34,765 nucleotides of DNA from Rugamonas violacea (lineage in GTDB: Bacteria; Pseudomonadota; Gammaproteobacteria; Burkholderiales; Burkholderiaceae_D), in NCBI RefSeq assembly GCF_016461825.1, contig NZ_JAEMNU010000080.1:8832-43596 (forward strand), in the 5' to 3' direction. The translations under genes were made by a program, and so were the position numbers. Below the pieces are notes generated by a model, which made no database searches, was not told where the DNA came from, and saw nothing but the letters and a program-made list of their open reading frames with translations. Positions 14,606-23,064 of the stretch are shown here, in pieces (position 1 is the first letter of the stretch; each line of letters opens with the position of its first letter).

Positions 14606-16945
14606 ATGCTCGCACCTCCGTTCGCCCTTCGCCTGACCATTCTCGCCGCCGCCGTCATCAGCACCTGGGGGGCGCCGGCCAAGGCCGCCGACAAGGAGAG
14701 CACGCCGGCGCCGGCGGCCACGCCGAAGGATGCGCTGAAGGAGGCGCAGAAGGAGGCGGAGGCGGCGCCGCTGGGCGAGGAGCCGGCGCCGCCGGCCAAG
14801 CTGCAGCGGGTCGAGATCAAGGCCAGCGCCGACGGCTACAACCCGCGCCGCGACGACACCGCCAGCAAGATCATCGTCAACAGCGAGGAGATCCAGCGCT
14901 ACGGCGACACCTCGGTGACCGACGTGCTCAAGCGGCTGCCCGGCATCACCGTCAGCGGCGCGGCCGGGCGCGGCGGCGAGATCCGCATGCGCGGCCTGGG
15001 CAGCGGCTATACGCAGATCCTGCTCAACGGCGAGCGCATGCCGGCCGGCTTCTCGCTGGAATCGCTGGCGCCCGACGTGATCGAGCGCATCGAGGTGCTG
15101 CGCGCCGCCAGCGCCGAGTTCAGCACCCAGTCGATCGCCGGCACCATCAACATCGTGCTGAAGAAGGCCATCAAGAACGCCCAGCGCGAATGGAAGGCCA
15201 GCATCGCCAAGGGGGCGGGCTCGGTCTCGCCCAGCGCCAGCCTGCAGACTTCCGACCGCAACGGCGACTTCTCCTACTCGCTCGGCGCCACGCTGAACCG
15301 TTACGAGGCCGAGCGCGACTCAAGCTGGCACCAGCTCGACGTCGACGCCGGCGGCCGCCCCAGCATGAGCGCGGCCACCCTGTTGCACGACAAGTCGATA
15401 TCCAACAACGCCAACCTGGCGCCCCGGCTGAACTGGACGCTGGACGGCGGCGACACGCTGACCTCGCAGTCCTACCTGAGCCTGAACAACTACGACAGCC
15501 GCAACGGCAGCGTGCTGACGCCCATCCTCGGCAGCAGCGGCGACTTCGCCCGCGTGGACAGCCACTACAGCAGCCATGGCGCCTACGCCCGCAGCGAGCT
15601 GAGCTGGGTGCACAAGCTAGCCGCCGGCGGCAAGCTCGACACCAAGCTCAGCGCCAACCTGAACCGCGGCAGCAGCGACGGCGCGGTGCGCAGCCAGGAC
15701 GTCAGCACGCTGAGCCAGCAGATGAAGCTGGCGCTCGACCGCAATGTGCACGCCTACAACACCGACAAGGGCCTGAGCAGCACCGGCAAGTATTCGGCGC
15801 CGTGGATCACCGACCACGCGCTGGCGCTGGGCTGGGACGGCGGCATGGCGCGCCGCGACGAGACGCGCCAGCAGCGCGAGGCCGACCTGCGCGCCGACTG
15901 GGCCGCCGAGGCGCAGGCCACGCCGCCCGGGCAGGCGGCGCCGAACGGCGCCCGTGCGCCGCTCAGCGAGGACCAGCAGTACCGCGCCGACGTGCGCCGG
16001 CTGGCCCTGTACGGCCAGGACGAGTGGAACGTCACGCCGAACTGGTCGCTCTACCTGGGCCTGCGCTGGGAGGGCCTGTCGACCTCGGCCGAGGGGCGCA
16101 ATTTCGACCCGGTGACGCGGCGCAGCAGCGTCTGGAGTCCGCTGATGCAGACCTTGTACAAGCTGCCCGGCGGCAAGGACCAGCTGCGCCTGGCGCTGAC
16201 CCGCACCTACAAGGCGCCGTCGACCAACAGTTTGGTGCCGCGCCGTTTCATCTCGACCAACAACAGCCAGATCGACCCCGACCGGCGCGGCAACCCGAAC
16301 CTGAAGCCGGAGCTGGCGCTGGGCCTGGACGCCTCCTACGAGCATTACTGGGGCGAGAGTGCCCTGCTCAGCGCCAGCGCCTCGATGCGCCGCATCGACG
16401 ACTACACGCGGCCCGGCCTGCTGTACGAGAACGAGCGTTGGGTCGCCACCTCGATCAACGACGGCCGCGCCGTCACCCGTGGCGTCGAGCTGGAGGCCAA
16501 ATTCCCGCTCAGCACCTTCATCGACAAGGCGCCGGCAATTGACCTGCGCGCCAGCGTCAGCCGCAACTGGTCGCGCGTCGAGGCGGTGCCCGGGCCGGAC
16601 AACCGGCTCGACCAGCAGACCCCGCTCAGCGCCACCGTCGGCGTCGACTACAAGAGCGCCGGCGGCGCGCTGGCGGCCGGCGCCAGCCTGGCCTTCCGCA
16701 ACGGCGGCCAGGTGCGCGCGGCGGCGGACCAGTACGAATACGTCTCGGTGCGGCGCGACCTCGACCTTTACGCGCTGTGGAAGTTCGACGCCAAGAACCA
16801 GCTGCGCCTGGCCGTCGGCAACGCGCTGGGGCAGGACTACCTGTCCAATTCCACCTTCGTCAACCCCGACGGCGGCACGCGGCGGCGCAACTCGGTCTAC
16901 CCCGGCGGCGTGCAATTGCGCCTGACCCTGGAGCTCAAGCTCTAG
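14606..16945 (+). CDS. TonB-dependent outer-membrane receptor
   Basis: A 779-residue outer-membrane receptor. It has a signal peptide (about residues 1-27), an Ala/Pro/Lys/Glu-rich linker, and a plug domain with DVLKRLPGITVSG, IRMRGLGSGYTQILLNGERM and the SAEFSTQSIAGTINIVLKK end. A 22-strand barrel of the OMP_b-brl_3-like type follows, closing with RLTLELKL. A TonB box is not obvious, although LQRVEIKA may serve. The start at 14606 is chosen because it begins a signal peptide; no Shine-Dalgarno is visible. Ligand unknown: no transporter or siderophore genes are adjacent. Confidence 0.9.
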   Translation: MLAPPFALRLTILAAAVISTWGAPAKAADKESTPAPAATPKDALKEAQKEAEAAPLGEEPAPPAKLQRVEIKASADGYNPRRDDTASKIIVNSEEIQRYGDTSVTDVLKRLPGITVSGAAGRGGEIRMRGLGSGYTQILLNGERMPAGFSLESLAPDVIERIEVLRAASAEFSTQSIAGTINIVLKKAIKNAQREWKASIAKGAGSVSPSASLQTSDRNGDFSYSLGATLNRYEAERDSSWHQLDVDAGGRPSMSAATLLHDKSISNNANLAPRLNWTLDGGDTLTSQSYLSLNNYDSRNGSVLTPILGSSGDFARVDSHYSSHGAYARSELSWVHKLAAGGKLDTKLSANLNRGSSDGAVRSQDVSTLSQQMKLALDRNVHAYNTDKGLSSTGKYSAPWITDHALALGWDGGMARRDETRQQREADLRADWAAEAQATPPGQAAPNGARAPLSEDQQYRADVRRLALYGQDEWNVTPNWSLYLGLRWEGLSTSAEGRNFDPVTRRSSVWSPLMQTLYKLPGGKDQLRLALTRTYKAPSTNSLVPRRFISTNNSQIDPDRRGNPNLKPELALGLDASYEHYWGESALLSASASMRRIDDYTRPGLLYENERWVATSINDGRAVTRGVELEAKFPLSTFIDKAPAIDLRASVSRNWSRVEAVPGPDNRLDQQTPLSATVGVDYKSAGGALAAGASLAFRNGGQVRAAADQYEYVSVRRDLDLYALWKFDAKNQLRLAVGNALGQDYLSNSTFVNPDGGTRRRNSVYPGGVQLRLTLELKL

Positions 16946-16969
16946 TGCCGCCAAGCCGGGGCGCCGGCG

Positions 16970-17055
16970 GCTACAAAAACCACCCAACGGCGGCGCGCCG
17001 GGGTCGGACTCCCCGCCTTGGCGCGTTGGGTCCGCCCCCCGTTTTCGCCGGTGGG
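16970..17055. repeat. Intergenic hairpin repeat, copy 2
   Basis: CTACAAAAACCACCCA at 16971-16986, then CCGGGGTCGGAC and a degenerate partner arm; it matches the head, core and GCCGGnGGGT tail of the copy at 13471. It lies just after the TonB receptor stop and before the cyclase operon. Confidence 0.7.
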
Positions 17056-17132
17056 TCGGTTCGCGCGCGGCCAGCATGGCGGACACGCAACAAACGCCGG
17101 CCGCCCGTCGGGTCCGCGCGTATGGCGATGGT

Positions 17133-17561
17133 ATGATTGGGTGGCGCCATGCCGGCGACCAATCCACCCGTGGGGCTATCCTGAACAAGCCGACACCGAC
17201 CGCCACCCCGTCCGCGTTGCCCACGCCGGACGCGCTGCGCCTGGCGCTGGCCGAGGTGCGCGATCTGCAGCGCACCGCGATCGCCCTGCGCGCCGCGCTG
17301 GAGACGGCGCAGCAGGAGCGCCAGCGCCAGGTGCAGGACGCGCTGGCCGGCGCCCACAACGAGGCGCAGCAGTTGCGCGACACCATCGCCGCCCTGCGCG
17401 GCGAGTTGGAGCGTCTGGCGCTGGAGCACGCCGACGCGCTGCAACAGTCGGCCAGCGGCCAGCGCGCCGAGCTGGGCCAGTTGCACGACACCATCCGCGC
17501 CCTGCGCGGCGCGCTGGAGGCGGCCGCCGCGCCGCCACGGCCGCGGCCGCGGCCGCACTGA
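17133..17561 (+). CDS. Small coiled-coil protein preceding the adenylate cyclase
   Basis: A short Ala/Leu/Gln/Arg-rich protein, almost wholly predicted coiled coil from DALRLALAEVRDLQRTAIAL to the end, with an internal repeat (LRDTIAALRGELERL and LHDTIRALRGALEAA) and a Pro/Arg tail. No enzyme motif. Its start is uncertain. The ATG at 17133 overlaps an extended -10-like TGGTATGAT. A CTG at 17181 has GGGG 5 bases upstream and begins a sequence (LNKPTP..AT) closely like the N-terminus of the next gene (VSKPTP..AT). It ends 16 bp before the cyclase gene, so the products are probably coexpressed and may interact through coiled coils. Confidence 0.65.
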   Translation: MIGWRHAGDQSTRGAILNKPTPTATPSALPTPDALRLALAEVRDLQRTAIALRAALETAQQERQRQVQDALAGAHNEAQQLRDTIAALRGELERLALEHADALQQSASGQRAELGQLHDTIRALRGALEAAAAPPRPRPRPH

Positions 17562-17577
17562 GCGCGCCGAGGCCAGC

Positions 17578-19869
17578 GTGAGCAAGCCGACCCCAGCCAA
17601 CGCCACGACCAGCGCCGCCGCCGCCGGGGCGCAGCGCCGCCGCCTGCGCCAGGTCGAGCTGCTGCTGGAGGTGTCGCGCCGCATGGCCGCCTACGACAGC
17701 CTCGACGAGATCCTCAGCGCCCTGGTCGAGGTCACCACCGAGGAGCTGGGCGCCGAGCGCGGCACCCTGTTCCTCAACGACGCGGAAAACCACGAGCTGT
17801 TTTCCCGCGTCGCCCAGGGCGAGATTCAACGCGAGATCCGCTTCCTCAACCATGTCGGCATCGCCGGCCACGTCTTCACCACCGGCGAGTCGGTGCTGAT
17901 CGCCGACGCCTACGCCGACGCGCGCTTCAACCGCGCCATCGACGAGCAGACCGGCTTCGTCACGCGCAACATCCTGTGCGTGCCGATCAAGACCGTGCGC
18001 GGCGAGATCATCGGCGTGGCGCAGACGCTCAACAAGCGGCGCGGCAAGTTCAGCCGCGCCGACCTGCAATTGCTCGAGGCGCTGACCACCCAGGGCACCT
18101 TGGCGCTGCAAAGCGCGCGCTTCCTGGAAAGCATGAAGAAGGTGCGGCGCCAGGAGATGGAGTTCATCGACGTGGTCTCCGAGGTGAGCGCCGACATCAA
18201 GCTCGGCTCGCTGTTGCAGAAGGTCATGGGCGAGGCCACCCGCCTGCTCAACGCCGAGCGCTCGACCCTGTTCCTCAACGACGACAAGAGCGACGAGCTG
18301 TGGTCGGAGGTCGGCCAGGGCCTGGACTCGATGCAGATCCGCCTGCCCAACAAGGCCGGCATCGCCGGCGCCGTGTTCAGCTCCGGCAAGACCATCAACA
18401 TTCCCTACGCCTACGCCGACCTGCGCTTCAACCCGGCCTTCGACCAGCGCACCGGCTTCTTCACCCGCTCCATCCTGTGCGTGCCCATCGTCAACAAGCA
18501 CGGCAAGACCATCGGCGTGACCCAGGTGCTCAACAAGCGCGGCGGGCCGTTCTCGGACGAGGACGCCTCGCGCCTGCGCGCCTTCACGGCGCAGATTTCG
18601 ATCGCGCTGGAAAACGCCAAGCTGTTCGCCGACGTGCAGCAGATCAAGAACTACAACGAAGCCATGCTTGAATCGATGTCGAACGGCGTGCTGACCCTGG
18701 ACGGCGGCGAGAGGATCGTCACCTGCAACGCCGCCGGCCTGCGCATGCTGCGCTGCGGCGCAGCGCAGGTCATCGGCCGGGCGGCGGCCGAGTTCTTCGC
18801 CGACGCCAACAGCTGGGTGCTCGACAAGCTGCGCCAGGTCGAGCAGCGCCAGACGGCCGAGCACATGATGGACGCCGAGCTGGTGCTGGGCGGCGCGACG
18901 CTGTCGGTCAACCTCAGCGTGCAGCCGCTGTTGTCGACGGAGCAGCAGCGCATCGGCTGGATGCTGATGATCGACGACATCTCCAACGAGAAACGGTTGC
19001 GCTCGACCATGTCGCGCTACATGGACCCGGGCATCGCCGACCAGATGGTGGCCAACGGCGCCGAGATGTTGGGCGGCAAGAACGTCAACGCCACCGTGCT
19101 GTTCTCCGACATCCGCAGCTTCACCGCCATCACCGAGCAGCTCGGCGCGCAAGGCACGGTGGCGCTGCTCAACGAGTACTTCACGCTGATGGTCGACTGC
19201 ATCCAGCGCGAGGAGGGCATGCTCGACAAGTTCATCGGCGACGCCATCATGGCCGCCTTCGGCATTCCGGTCGGCCACGACGACGACGCCGACCGCGCCG
19301 TGCGCGCCGCCATCGCCATGATGGCCGAGCTGGCGGCGTGGAACCGCTTGCGCCTGGCCGACGGCAAGCCGGCGCTCGACATCGGCATCGGCCTGAACTC
19401 CGACCAGGTGGTGTCGGGCAACATCGGCTCGAAGAAGCGCATGGACTACACCATCATCGGCGACGGCGTGAACCTGGCGGCGCGGCTGGAATCGGCCTGC
19501 AAGCAGTACGGCGCCCACATCCTGCTCAGCGAGTTCACCTACCGCGCGCTGCGCGGCACCTACCGCCTGCGCGAGCTGGACATCGTGGTGGTGCGCGGCA
19601 AGACCCAACCGGTCGCCATCTACGAGGTGATGGACTACCACGACGAGGCCAGTTATCCGCAACTGAGCGAGGCGCTGGGCCTGTTCCGCCACGCCCTGCA
19701 CAGCTACCGCAAGCGCAACTGGGCCGGCGCCGCCAAGCTGTTCGAGGAGGTGCTGGCGCTGAATCCGGCGGACCAGGCCGCCAGCCTGTATATTGCCCGC
19801 TGCGCCAGTCTGGCGCGCCAGCCGCCGCCGGCCGGCTGGGACGGCACTTATGTGATGGAAACCAAATAG
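17578..19869 (+). CDS. GAF-GAF-PAS class III adenylate cyclase
   Basis: A 763-residue cytoplasmic cyclase making cAMP. Order: GAF1 (about 35-185), GAF2 (205-350), PAS-like (360-470), class III cyclase (485-660), and a C-terminal helical segment resembling one or two TPR units (FRHALHSYRKRNWAGAAKLFEEVLALNP). Both GAF domains keep N, K, F and D of the NKFDE cyclic-nucleotide motif (N152/K153/F158/D162; N319/K320/F325/D329) but not its final Glu. The catalytic core is complete: metal Asp D511 and D555, adenine-selecting K551 and D629, N632 and R636. The GTG start at 17578 follows GAGG by 6 bases. The layout resembles cyanobacterial CyaB1/CyaB2, where GAF binds cAMP for positive feedback. Confidence 0.93.
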   Translation: MSKPTPANATTSAAAAGAQRRRLRQVELLLEVSRRMAAYDSLDEILSALVEVTTEELGAERGTLFLNDAENHELFSRVAQGEIQREIRFLNHVGIAGHVFTTGESVLIADAYADARFNRAIDEQTGFVTRNILCVPIKTVRGEIIGVAQTLNKRRGKFSRADLQLLEALTTQGTLALQSARFLESMKKVRRQEMEFIDVVSEVSADIKLGSLLQKVMGEATRLLNAERSTLFLNDDKSDELWSEVGQGLDSMQIRLPNKAGIAGAVFSSGKTINIPYAYADLRFNPAFDQRTGFFTRSILCVPIVNKHGKTIGVTQVLNKRGGPFSDEDASRLRAFTAQISIALENAKLFADVQQIKNYNEAMLESMSNGVLTLDGGERIVTCNAAGLRMLRCGAAQVIGRAAAEFFADANSWVLDKLRQVEQRQTAEHMMDAELVLGGATLSVNLSVQPLLSTEQQRIGWMLMIDDISNEKRLRSTMSRYMDPGIADQMVANGAEMLGGKNVNATVLFSDIRSFTAITEQLGAQGTVALLNEYFTLMVDCIQREEGMLDKFIGDAIMAAFGIPVGHDDDADRAVRAAIAMMAELAAWNRLRLADGKPALDIGIGLNSDQVVSGNIGSKKRMDYTIIGDGVNLAARLESACKQYGAHILLSEFTYRALRGTYRLRELDIVVVRGKTQPVAIYEVMDYHDEASYPQLSEALGLFRHALHSYRKRNWAGAAKLFEEVLALNPADQAASLYIARCASLARQPPPAGWDGTYVMETK

Positions 19870-19871
19870 GC

Positions 19872-20783
19872 ATGAAGATTCCCAAGAGCACCCTGGAGCA
19901 GTGGCAAGTCCTGCAGGCCATCGTCGACTGCGGCGGCTACGCCCAGGCGGCCGAGGCGCTGCACCGCAGCCAGTCCTCGGTCAGCTACATGGTGGCGCGC
20001 TTGCAGGAGCAGCTGGGCGTTGAGTTGCTGGTGATCGAGGGCCGCCGCGCCCGCCTGACGGCCAACGGCGAGGCGCTGCTGCGCAAGGCGCGCGAGTTGC
20101 TGGCCGACGCCTATCAGCTGGAGCAACTGGCCGCCAGCCTCAAGCAGGGCTGGGAGCCGGAGGTGCGCTTCGCCGTCGACAGCCTGTTTCCCAACGAGCT
20201 GCTGATGCGCGTGCTGCGCGACTTCGAACCGCTGGCGCGGCACACCCGCGTCAGCCTGGAGGAGACCATCCTGTCCGGCGCCGAGGACGTGCTGGTGGAA
20301 AAGCGCGCCGACCTGGTGATTTCCAACCGCCTGCCCAGCGGCTTCCTCGGCGACGCCCTGCTCGACATCGAGTTTGTCTGCGTGGCCCATCCGGCCCATC
20401 CGCTGCACGCCCTGGGCCGCGAGCTGGAGGAGGACGACTTGGCGCGCAACCTGCACATCGTGGTGCGCGACTCCGGCACGCTGAACCCGCGCGACAGCGG
20501 CTGGCTGGGCACCACCCAGCGTTGGACCGTGACCAGCCCGACCACCCGCATCGAGATGATCAGCGGCGGCCTGGGTTTCGGTTGGATACCGCTGCATCGC
20601 ATCGCCGACCAGCTGGCCTGCGGGCAGCTCAAGCCGTTGCCGCTGCGGGTTGGCCAACGGCGCAAGCTGACCTTGTCGCTGATCGTCGCCGATCCCCAAC
20701 TGGCCGGGCCGGCCACGCGCCAGTTGGCCGACATCGTGCGTACCGTGGTGGCGGCCGCCGAAGCCGAGGCCGGCCCCTGCTGA
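19872..20783 (+). CDS. LysR-family regulator cotranscribed with the cyclase
   Basis: A 303-residue LysR-type regulator. The helix-turn-helix is in LQAIVDCGGYAQAAEALHRS and QSSVSYMVARLQEQLGVELL; the C-terminal half is a periplasmic-binding-like effector domain (DLVISNRLPSGFLGD, GGLGFGWIPLHRI). It starts two bases after the cyclase stop, so translation is coupled. A LysR gene placed last in a cAMP operon is unusual, since most are divergent from a target. The true target may be a distant gene, the operon itself, or the FecA-like receptor 155 bp downstream. The ATG at 19872 fits the family start; the only Shine-Dalgarno is the stop-overlapping AGG. Confidence 0.92.
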   Translation: MKIPKSTLEQWQVLQAIVDCGGYAQAAEALHRSQSSVSYMVARLQEQLGVELLVIEGRRARLTANGEALLRKARELLADAYQLEQLAASLKQGWEPEVRFAVDSLFPNELLMRVLRDFEPLARHTRVSLEETILSGAEDVLVEKRADLVISNRLPSGFLGDALLDIEFVCVAHPAHPLHALGRELEEDDLARNLHIVVRDSGTLNPRDSGWLGTTQRWTVTSPTTRIEMISGGLGFGWIPLHRIADQLACGQLKPLPLRVGQRRKLTLSLIVADPQLAGPATRQLADIVRTVVAAAEAEAGPC

Positions 20784-20835
20784 GGGGGGGGCGGCGTGCC
20801 TGCGTGCCTAAATTAGTGCCGCTGTGCCTGATCGC

Positions 20836-20859
20836 TTGAGTGTTTGAGTGTTTGAGTGT
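20836..20859 (+). repeat. Three tandem copies of TTGAGTGT
   Basis: Perfect 8-base tandem repeats at 20836-20843, 20844-20851 and 20852-20859, ending 8 bases before the Fur-like dyad and the -35 of the FecA-like receptor. Units of this kind can change copy number by slipped-strand mispairing and so alter promoter spacing or upstream contacts. Confidence 0.85.
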
Positions 20860-20864
20860 CAGGT

Positions 20865-20906
20865 GATTGAGAGCTATTCTCATCGATTGTCGGTTTTGCG
20901 TATAAT
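20865..20906 (+). promoter_or_regulatory. Fur-type promoter of the FecA-like receptor
   Basis: A perfect TATAAT (20901-20906) with TTCTCA as -35 (20877-20882, 18-base spacer). TGAGA-GCTAT-TCTCA (20868-20882) is a perfect dyad covering the -35. A 19-base window here matches the Fur consensus at about 11 positions by eye. Iron repression is inferred from this and the receptor type. Confidence 0.6.
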
Positions 20907-20938
20907 CGGCCACCGCCGAATTCACACCTGAGCCCACG

Positions 20939-23059
20939 ATGTCACAATTGCCCTACCTGCCGCCACGCCGAGCCATCGCCGCCGCCTGCACCCTGTTGAG
21001 CGCCAATCTGGCGCAGGCCGCCGCCCCGGCCGCTGCCGCCACGGCCGCCACGGCCGCCACGGTCTCCGCCGCCGCCGATGCGCCGGCGGAGACCGTGCAG
21101 GTGAGTGGCAACTGGCTCGGCTCGGGCCAGCGCAGCTTGAAGAACTTCGGCGGCGCGCGCAGCGTGGTGCCGCGCGAGACCATCGAGGCCAGCGGCGCGG
21201 CCAGCATCAGCGAGGTGTTGCGCGGCGTGCCCGGCCTGCAGGTGACCGACAACTCGTCCAGCGGCGGCAGCGCCATCTCGCTCAACATCGGCGTGCGCGG
21301 CCTGGACGGGCGCTTCTCGCCCCGTTCCACCGTGCTGCTCGACGGCATTCCGCTGGCGGTGGCGCCCTACGGCCAGCCGCAACTGTCGTTCGCCCCCGTG
21401 TCGCTGGCCAACATCGACAGCATCGACGTGGTGCGCGGCGGCGGCGCGGTGCGCTACGGCCCGCAGAACGTCGGCGGCATCATCAACTTCAAGAGCCGCG
21501 CCATCCCGCAGGCCGAGCTGGCCGGCGACGCCAGCGTGCGCGTCAACCGCTTCGACGGCGGCAACACCGGCACCCAGTACAGCGCCTTCGTCGGCGGCCG
21601 CATCGACGGCGGCCTGGGCGTGGCGCTGCTGTACGCCGGCGTCGACGGTTCCGGTTTCCGCCGCCACAGCGGCGAGAAGATCAACGACGTCGCGCTCAAG
21701 TTCAGTTATCCGCTGGCGGCCGGCGCCGAGCTGAACGCCAAGCTGGCCTACTACGACGCCGAGTCGCAACTGCCCGGCGGCCTCAGCGCGGCCCAGTTCG
21801 CCGCCGATCCGCAGCAATCGGTACGCACGCGCGACCGCTGGAGCGGAACCCGCAAGAGTGTCGACGTCGGCTATGTCAAGCCGCTGTCGGCGACGCGGGA
21901 AGTGGCGCTGCGCACTTACTTCACCCAGAGTTCGCGCACCAGCGTGCTGGCCAACGGCAACGACGCCGTCGCCAGCTCGGTCGGCCAGCAGCCGCGCCAC
22001 TACAACGTGCTGGGCATCGAGCCGCGCTACACCCAGCGCTGGACTTTGGGTGCGCTGCGCCACGACGTCAGCGTCGGCTACCGCTACCTGCGCGAGCGCG
22101 CCGACGAGCGCAACCTCAACTTCAAGCTGAGCGACGGCGGCCGCAGCGTGGCGCGCGACTCGGCCAACGGCACCGACGCCCACGCCCTGTATGTCGACGA
22201 CCAGATCGCCGTCGGCCAGTGGCGCCTGACGCCCGGCCTGCGCTACGAGCGCATCGCGATGGACCGCAGGAATGTATTGAACGGCTTCGGCGAGGGGATC
22301 AAGAACAACAAGGCGCTGCCCTCGCTCAACGTGTCCTACCTGCCGAACCGCCAGCTCACCTTGTACGGCAACTACAACAGCTCCTTCGGCAGCATCCAGC
22401 ACTTGCAGCTGAACCTGCAATCGTCGACCGACCGCCTGCAGCCGGAAACGGCGCGCACGGTCGAGCTGGGCGCGCGCTACCAGGCTGAGCAATGGAAGCT
22501 GGAGGCCACCTTGTTCAATCTGGACTTCTCCAACCAGATCGTGTTCGTCAACACGGCGCCGCTGTTCTACCAGAACCTCGGCAAGACGCGCCACCGGGGC
22601 CTGGAGAGCCGCGCCGAATACGACTTCGCCCGCGACGGCCGGCTGGCCGGCCTGAACGCCTACGCCACCTACGCCTACACCGACGCCACCCAGCGCCAGG
22701 GCAAGTACGCCGGCCGCGACGTGCCGTTCTATGCGCGCCATGTCGACACCTTGGGCCTGCGTTTGCAACGGGGCGCCTGGCGCTTCGACCTCAACAGCAC
22801 GCACCAGTCGCGCCAGTTCGCCGACGACGCCAACACCGTGGCCGAGAACGCCGCCGGCAGCATCGGCGAGATCCCCGGCTACCGCCTGTGGAATGGCAAC
22901 ATCAGCTGGACCATTCCGGGGCGGCAAAAGCTCGAAGTGCAGGTCGGCGTCAACAATCTGAGCAACCGCCTCAGCTTCAGCCGCACCACCGACACCAACC
23001 TCGGCAAACTGGCCGGCGCCGCGCGCACGGCCTTCGTGCAGTTGCGTAGCGGGTTCTAA
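20939..23059 (+). CDS. FecA-like TonB-dependent ferric citrate/siderophore receptor
   Basis: A 706-residue outer-membrane receptor with signal peptide (to about residue 27, ANLAQAA), an Ala/Thr low-complexity stretch, plug and 22-strand barrel ending in the Phe of LRSGF. The plug (IGVRGLDGRFSPRSTVLLDG, then APYGQPQLSFAPVSL and DVVRGGGAVRYGPQNVGG) is very close to E. coli FecA as I remember it. Unlike FecA it lacks the N-terminal STN signalling domain, and there is no fecIR pair. Control is therefore more likely by Fur at the promoter than by an ECF sigma factor. It ends 5 bp before a PepSY protein gene and forms an iron-uptake operon with it. Confidence 0.92.
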   Translation: MSQLPYLPPRRAIAAACTLLSANLAQAAAPAAAATAATAATVSAAADAPAETVQVSGNWLGSGQRSLKNFGGARSVVPRETIEASGAASISEVLRGVPGLQVTDNSSSGGSAISLNIGVRGLDGRFSPRSTVLLDGIPLAVAPYGQPQLSFAPVSLANIDSIDVVRGGGAVRYGPQNVGGIINFKSRAIPQAELAGDASVRVNRFDGGNTGTQYSAFVGGRIDGGLGVALLYAGVDGSGFRRHSGEKINDVALKFSYPLAAGAELNAKLAYYDAESQLPGGLSAAQFAADPQQSVRTRDRWSGTRKSVDVGYVKPLSATREVALRTYFTQSSRTSVLANGNDAVASSVGQQPRHYNVLGIEPRYTQRWTLGALRHDVSVGYRYLRERADERNLNFKLSDGGRSVARDSANGTDAHALYVDDQIAVGQWRLTPGLRYERIAMDRRNVLNGFGEGIKNNKALPSLNVSYLPNRQLTLYGNYNSSFGSIQHLQLNLQSSTDRLQPETARTVELGARYQAEQWKLEATLFNLDFSNQIVFVNTAPLFYQNLGKTRHRGLESRAEYDFARDGRLAGLNAYATYAYTDATQRQGKYAGRDVPFYARHVDTLGLRLQRGAWRFDLNSTHQSRQFADDANTVAENAAGSIGEIPGYRLWNGNISWTIPGRQKLEVQVGVNNLSNRLSFSRTTDTNLGKLAGAARTAFVQLRSGF

Positions 23060-23064
23060 GGCCG

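Noticed and set aside
15617..17494. Long antisense frame across the TonB receptor and coiled-coil genes
   Set aside because: Spans two real genes and a repeat, with no domain.
17176..19701. 841-codon open frame antisense to the cyclase
   Set aside because: His/Gln/Val/Gly-rich composition without motifs; it mirrors the GC-rich codon pattern of the real plus-strand gene, whose catalytic residues are intact.
20942..22927. 661-codon antisense frame over the FecA-like receptor
   Set aside because: Low-complexity translation; the plus-strand receptor is unambiguous.
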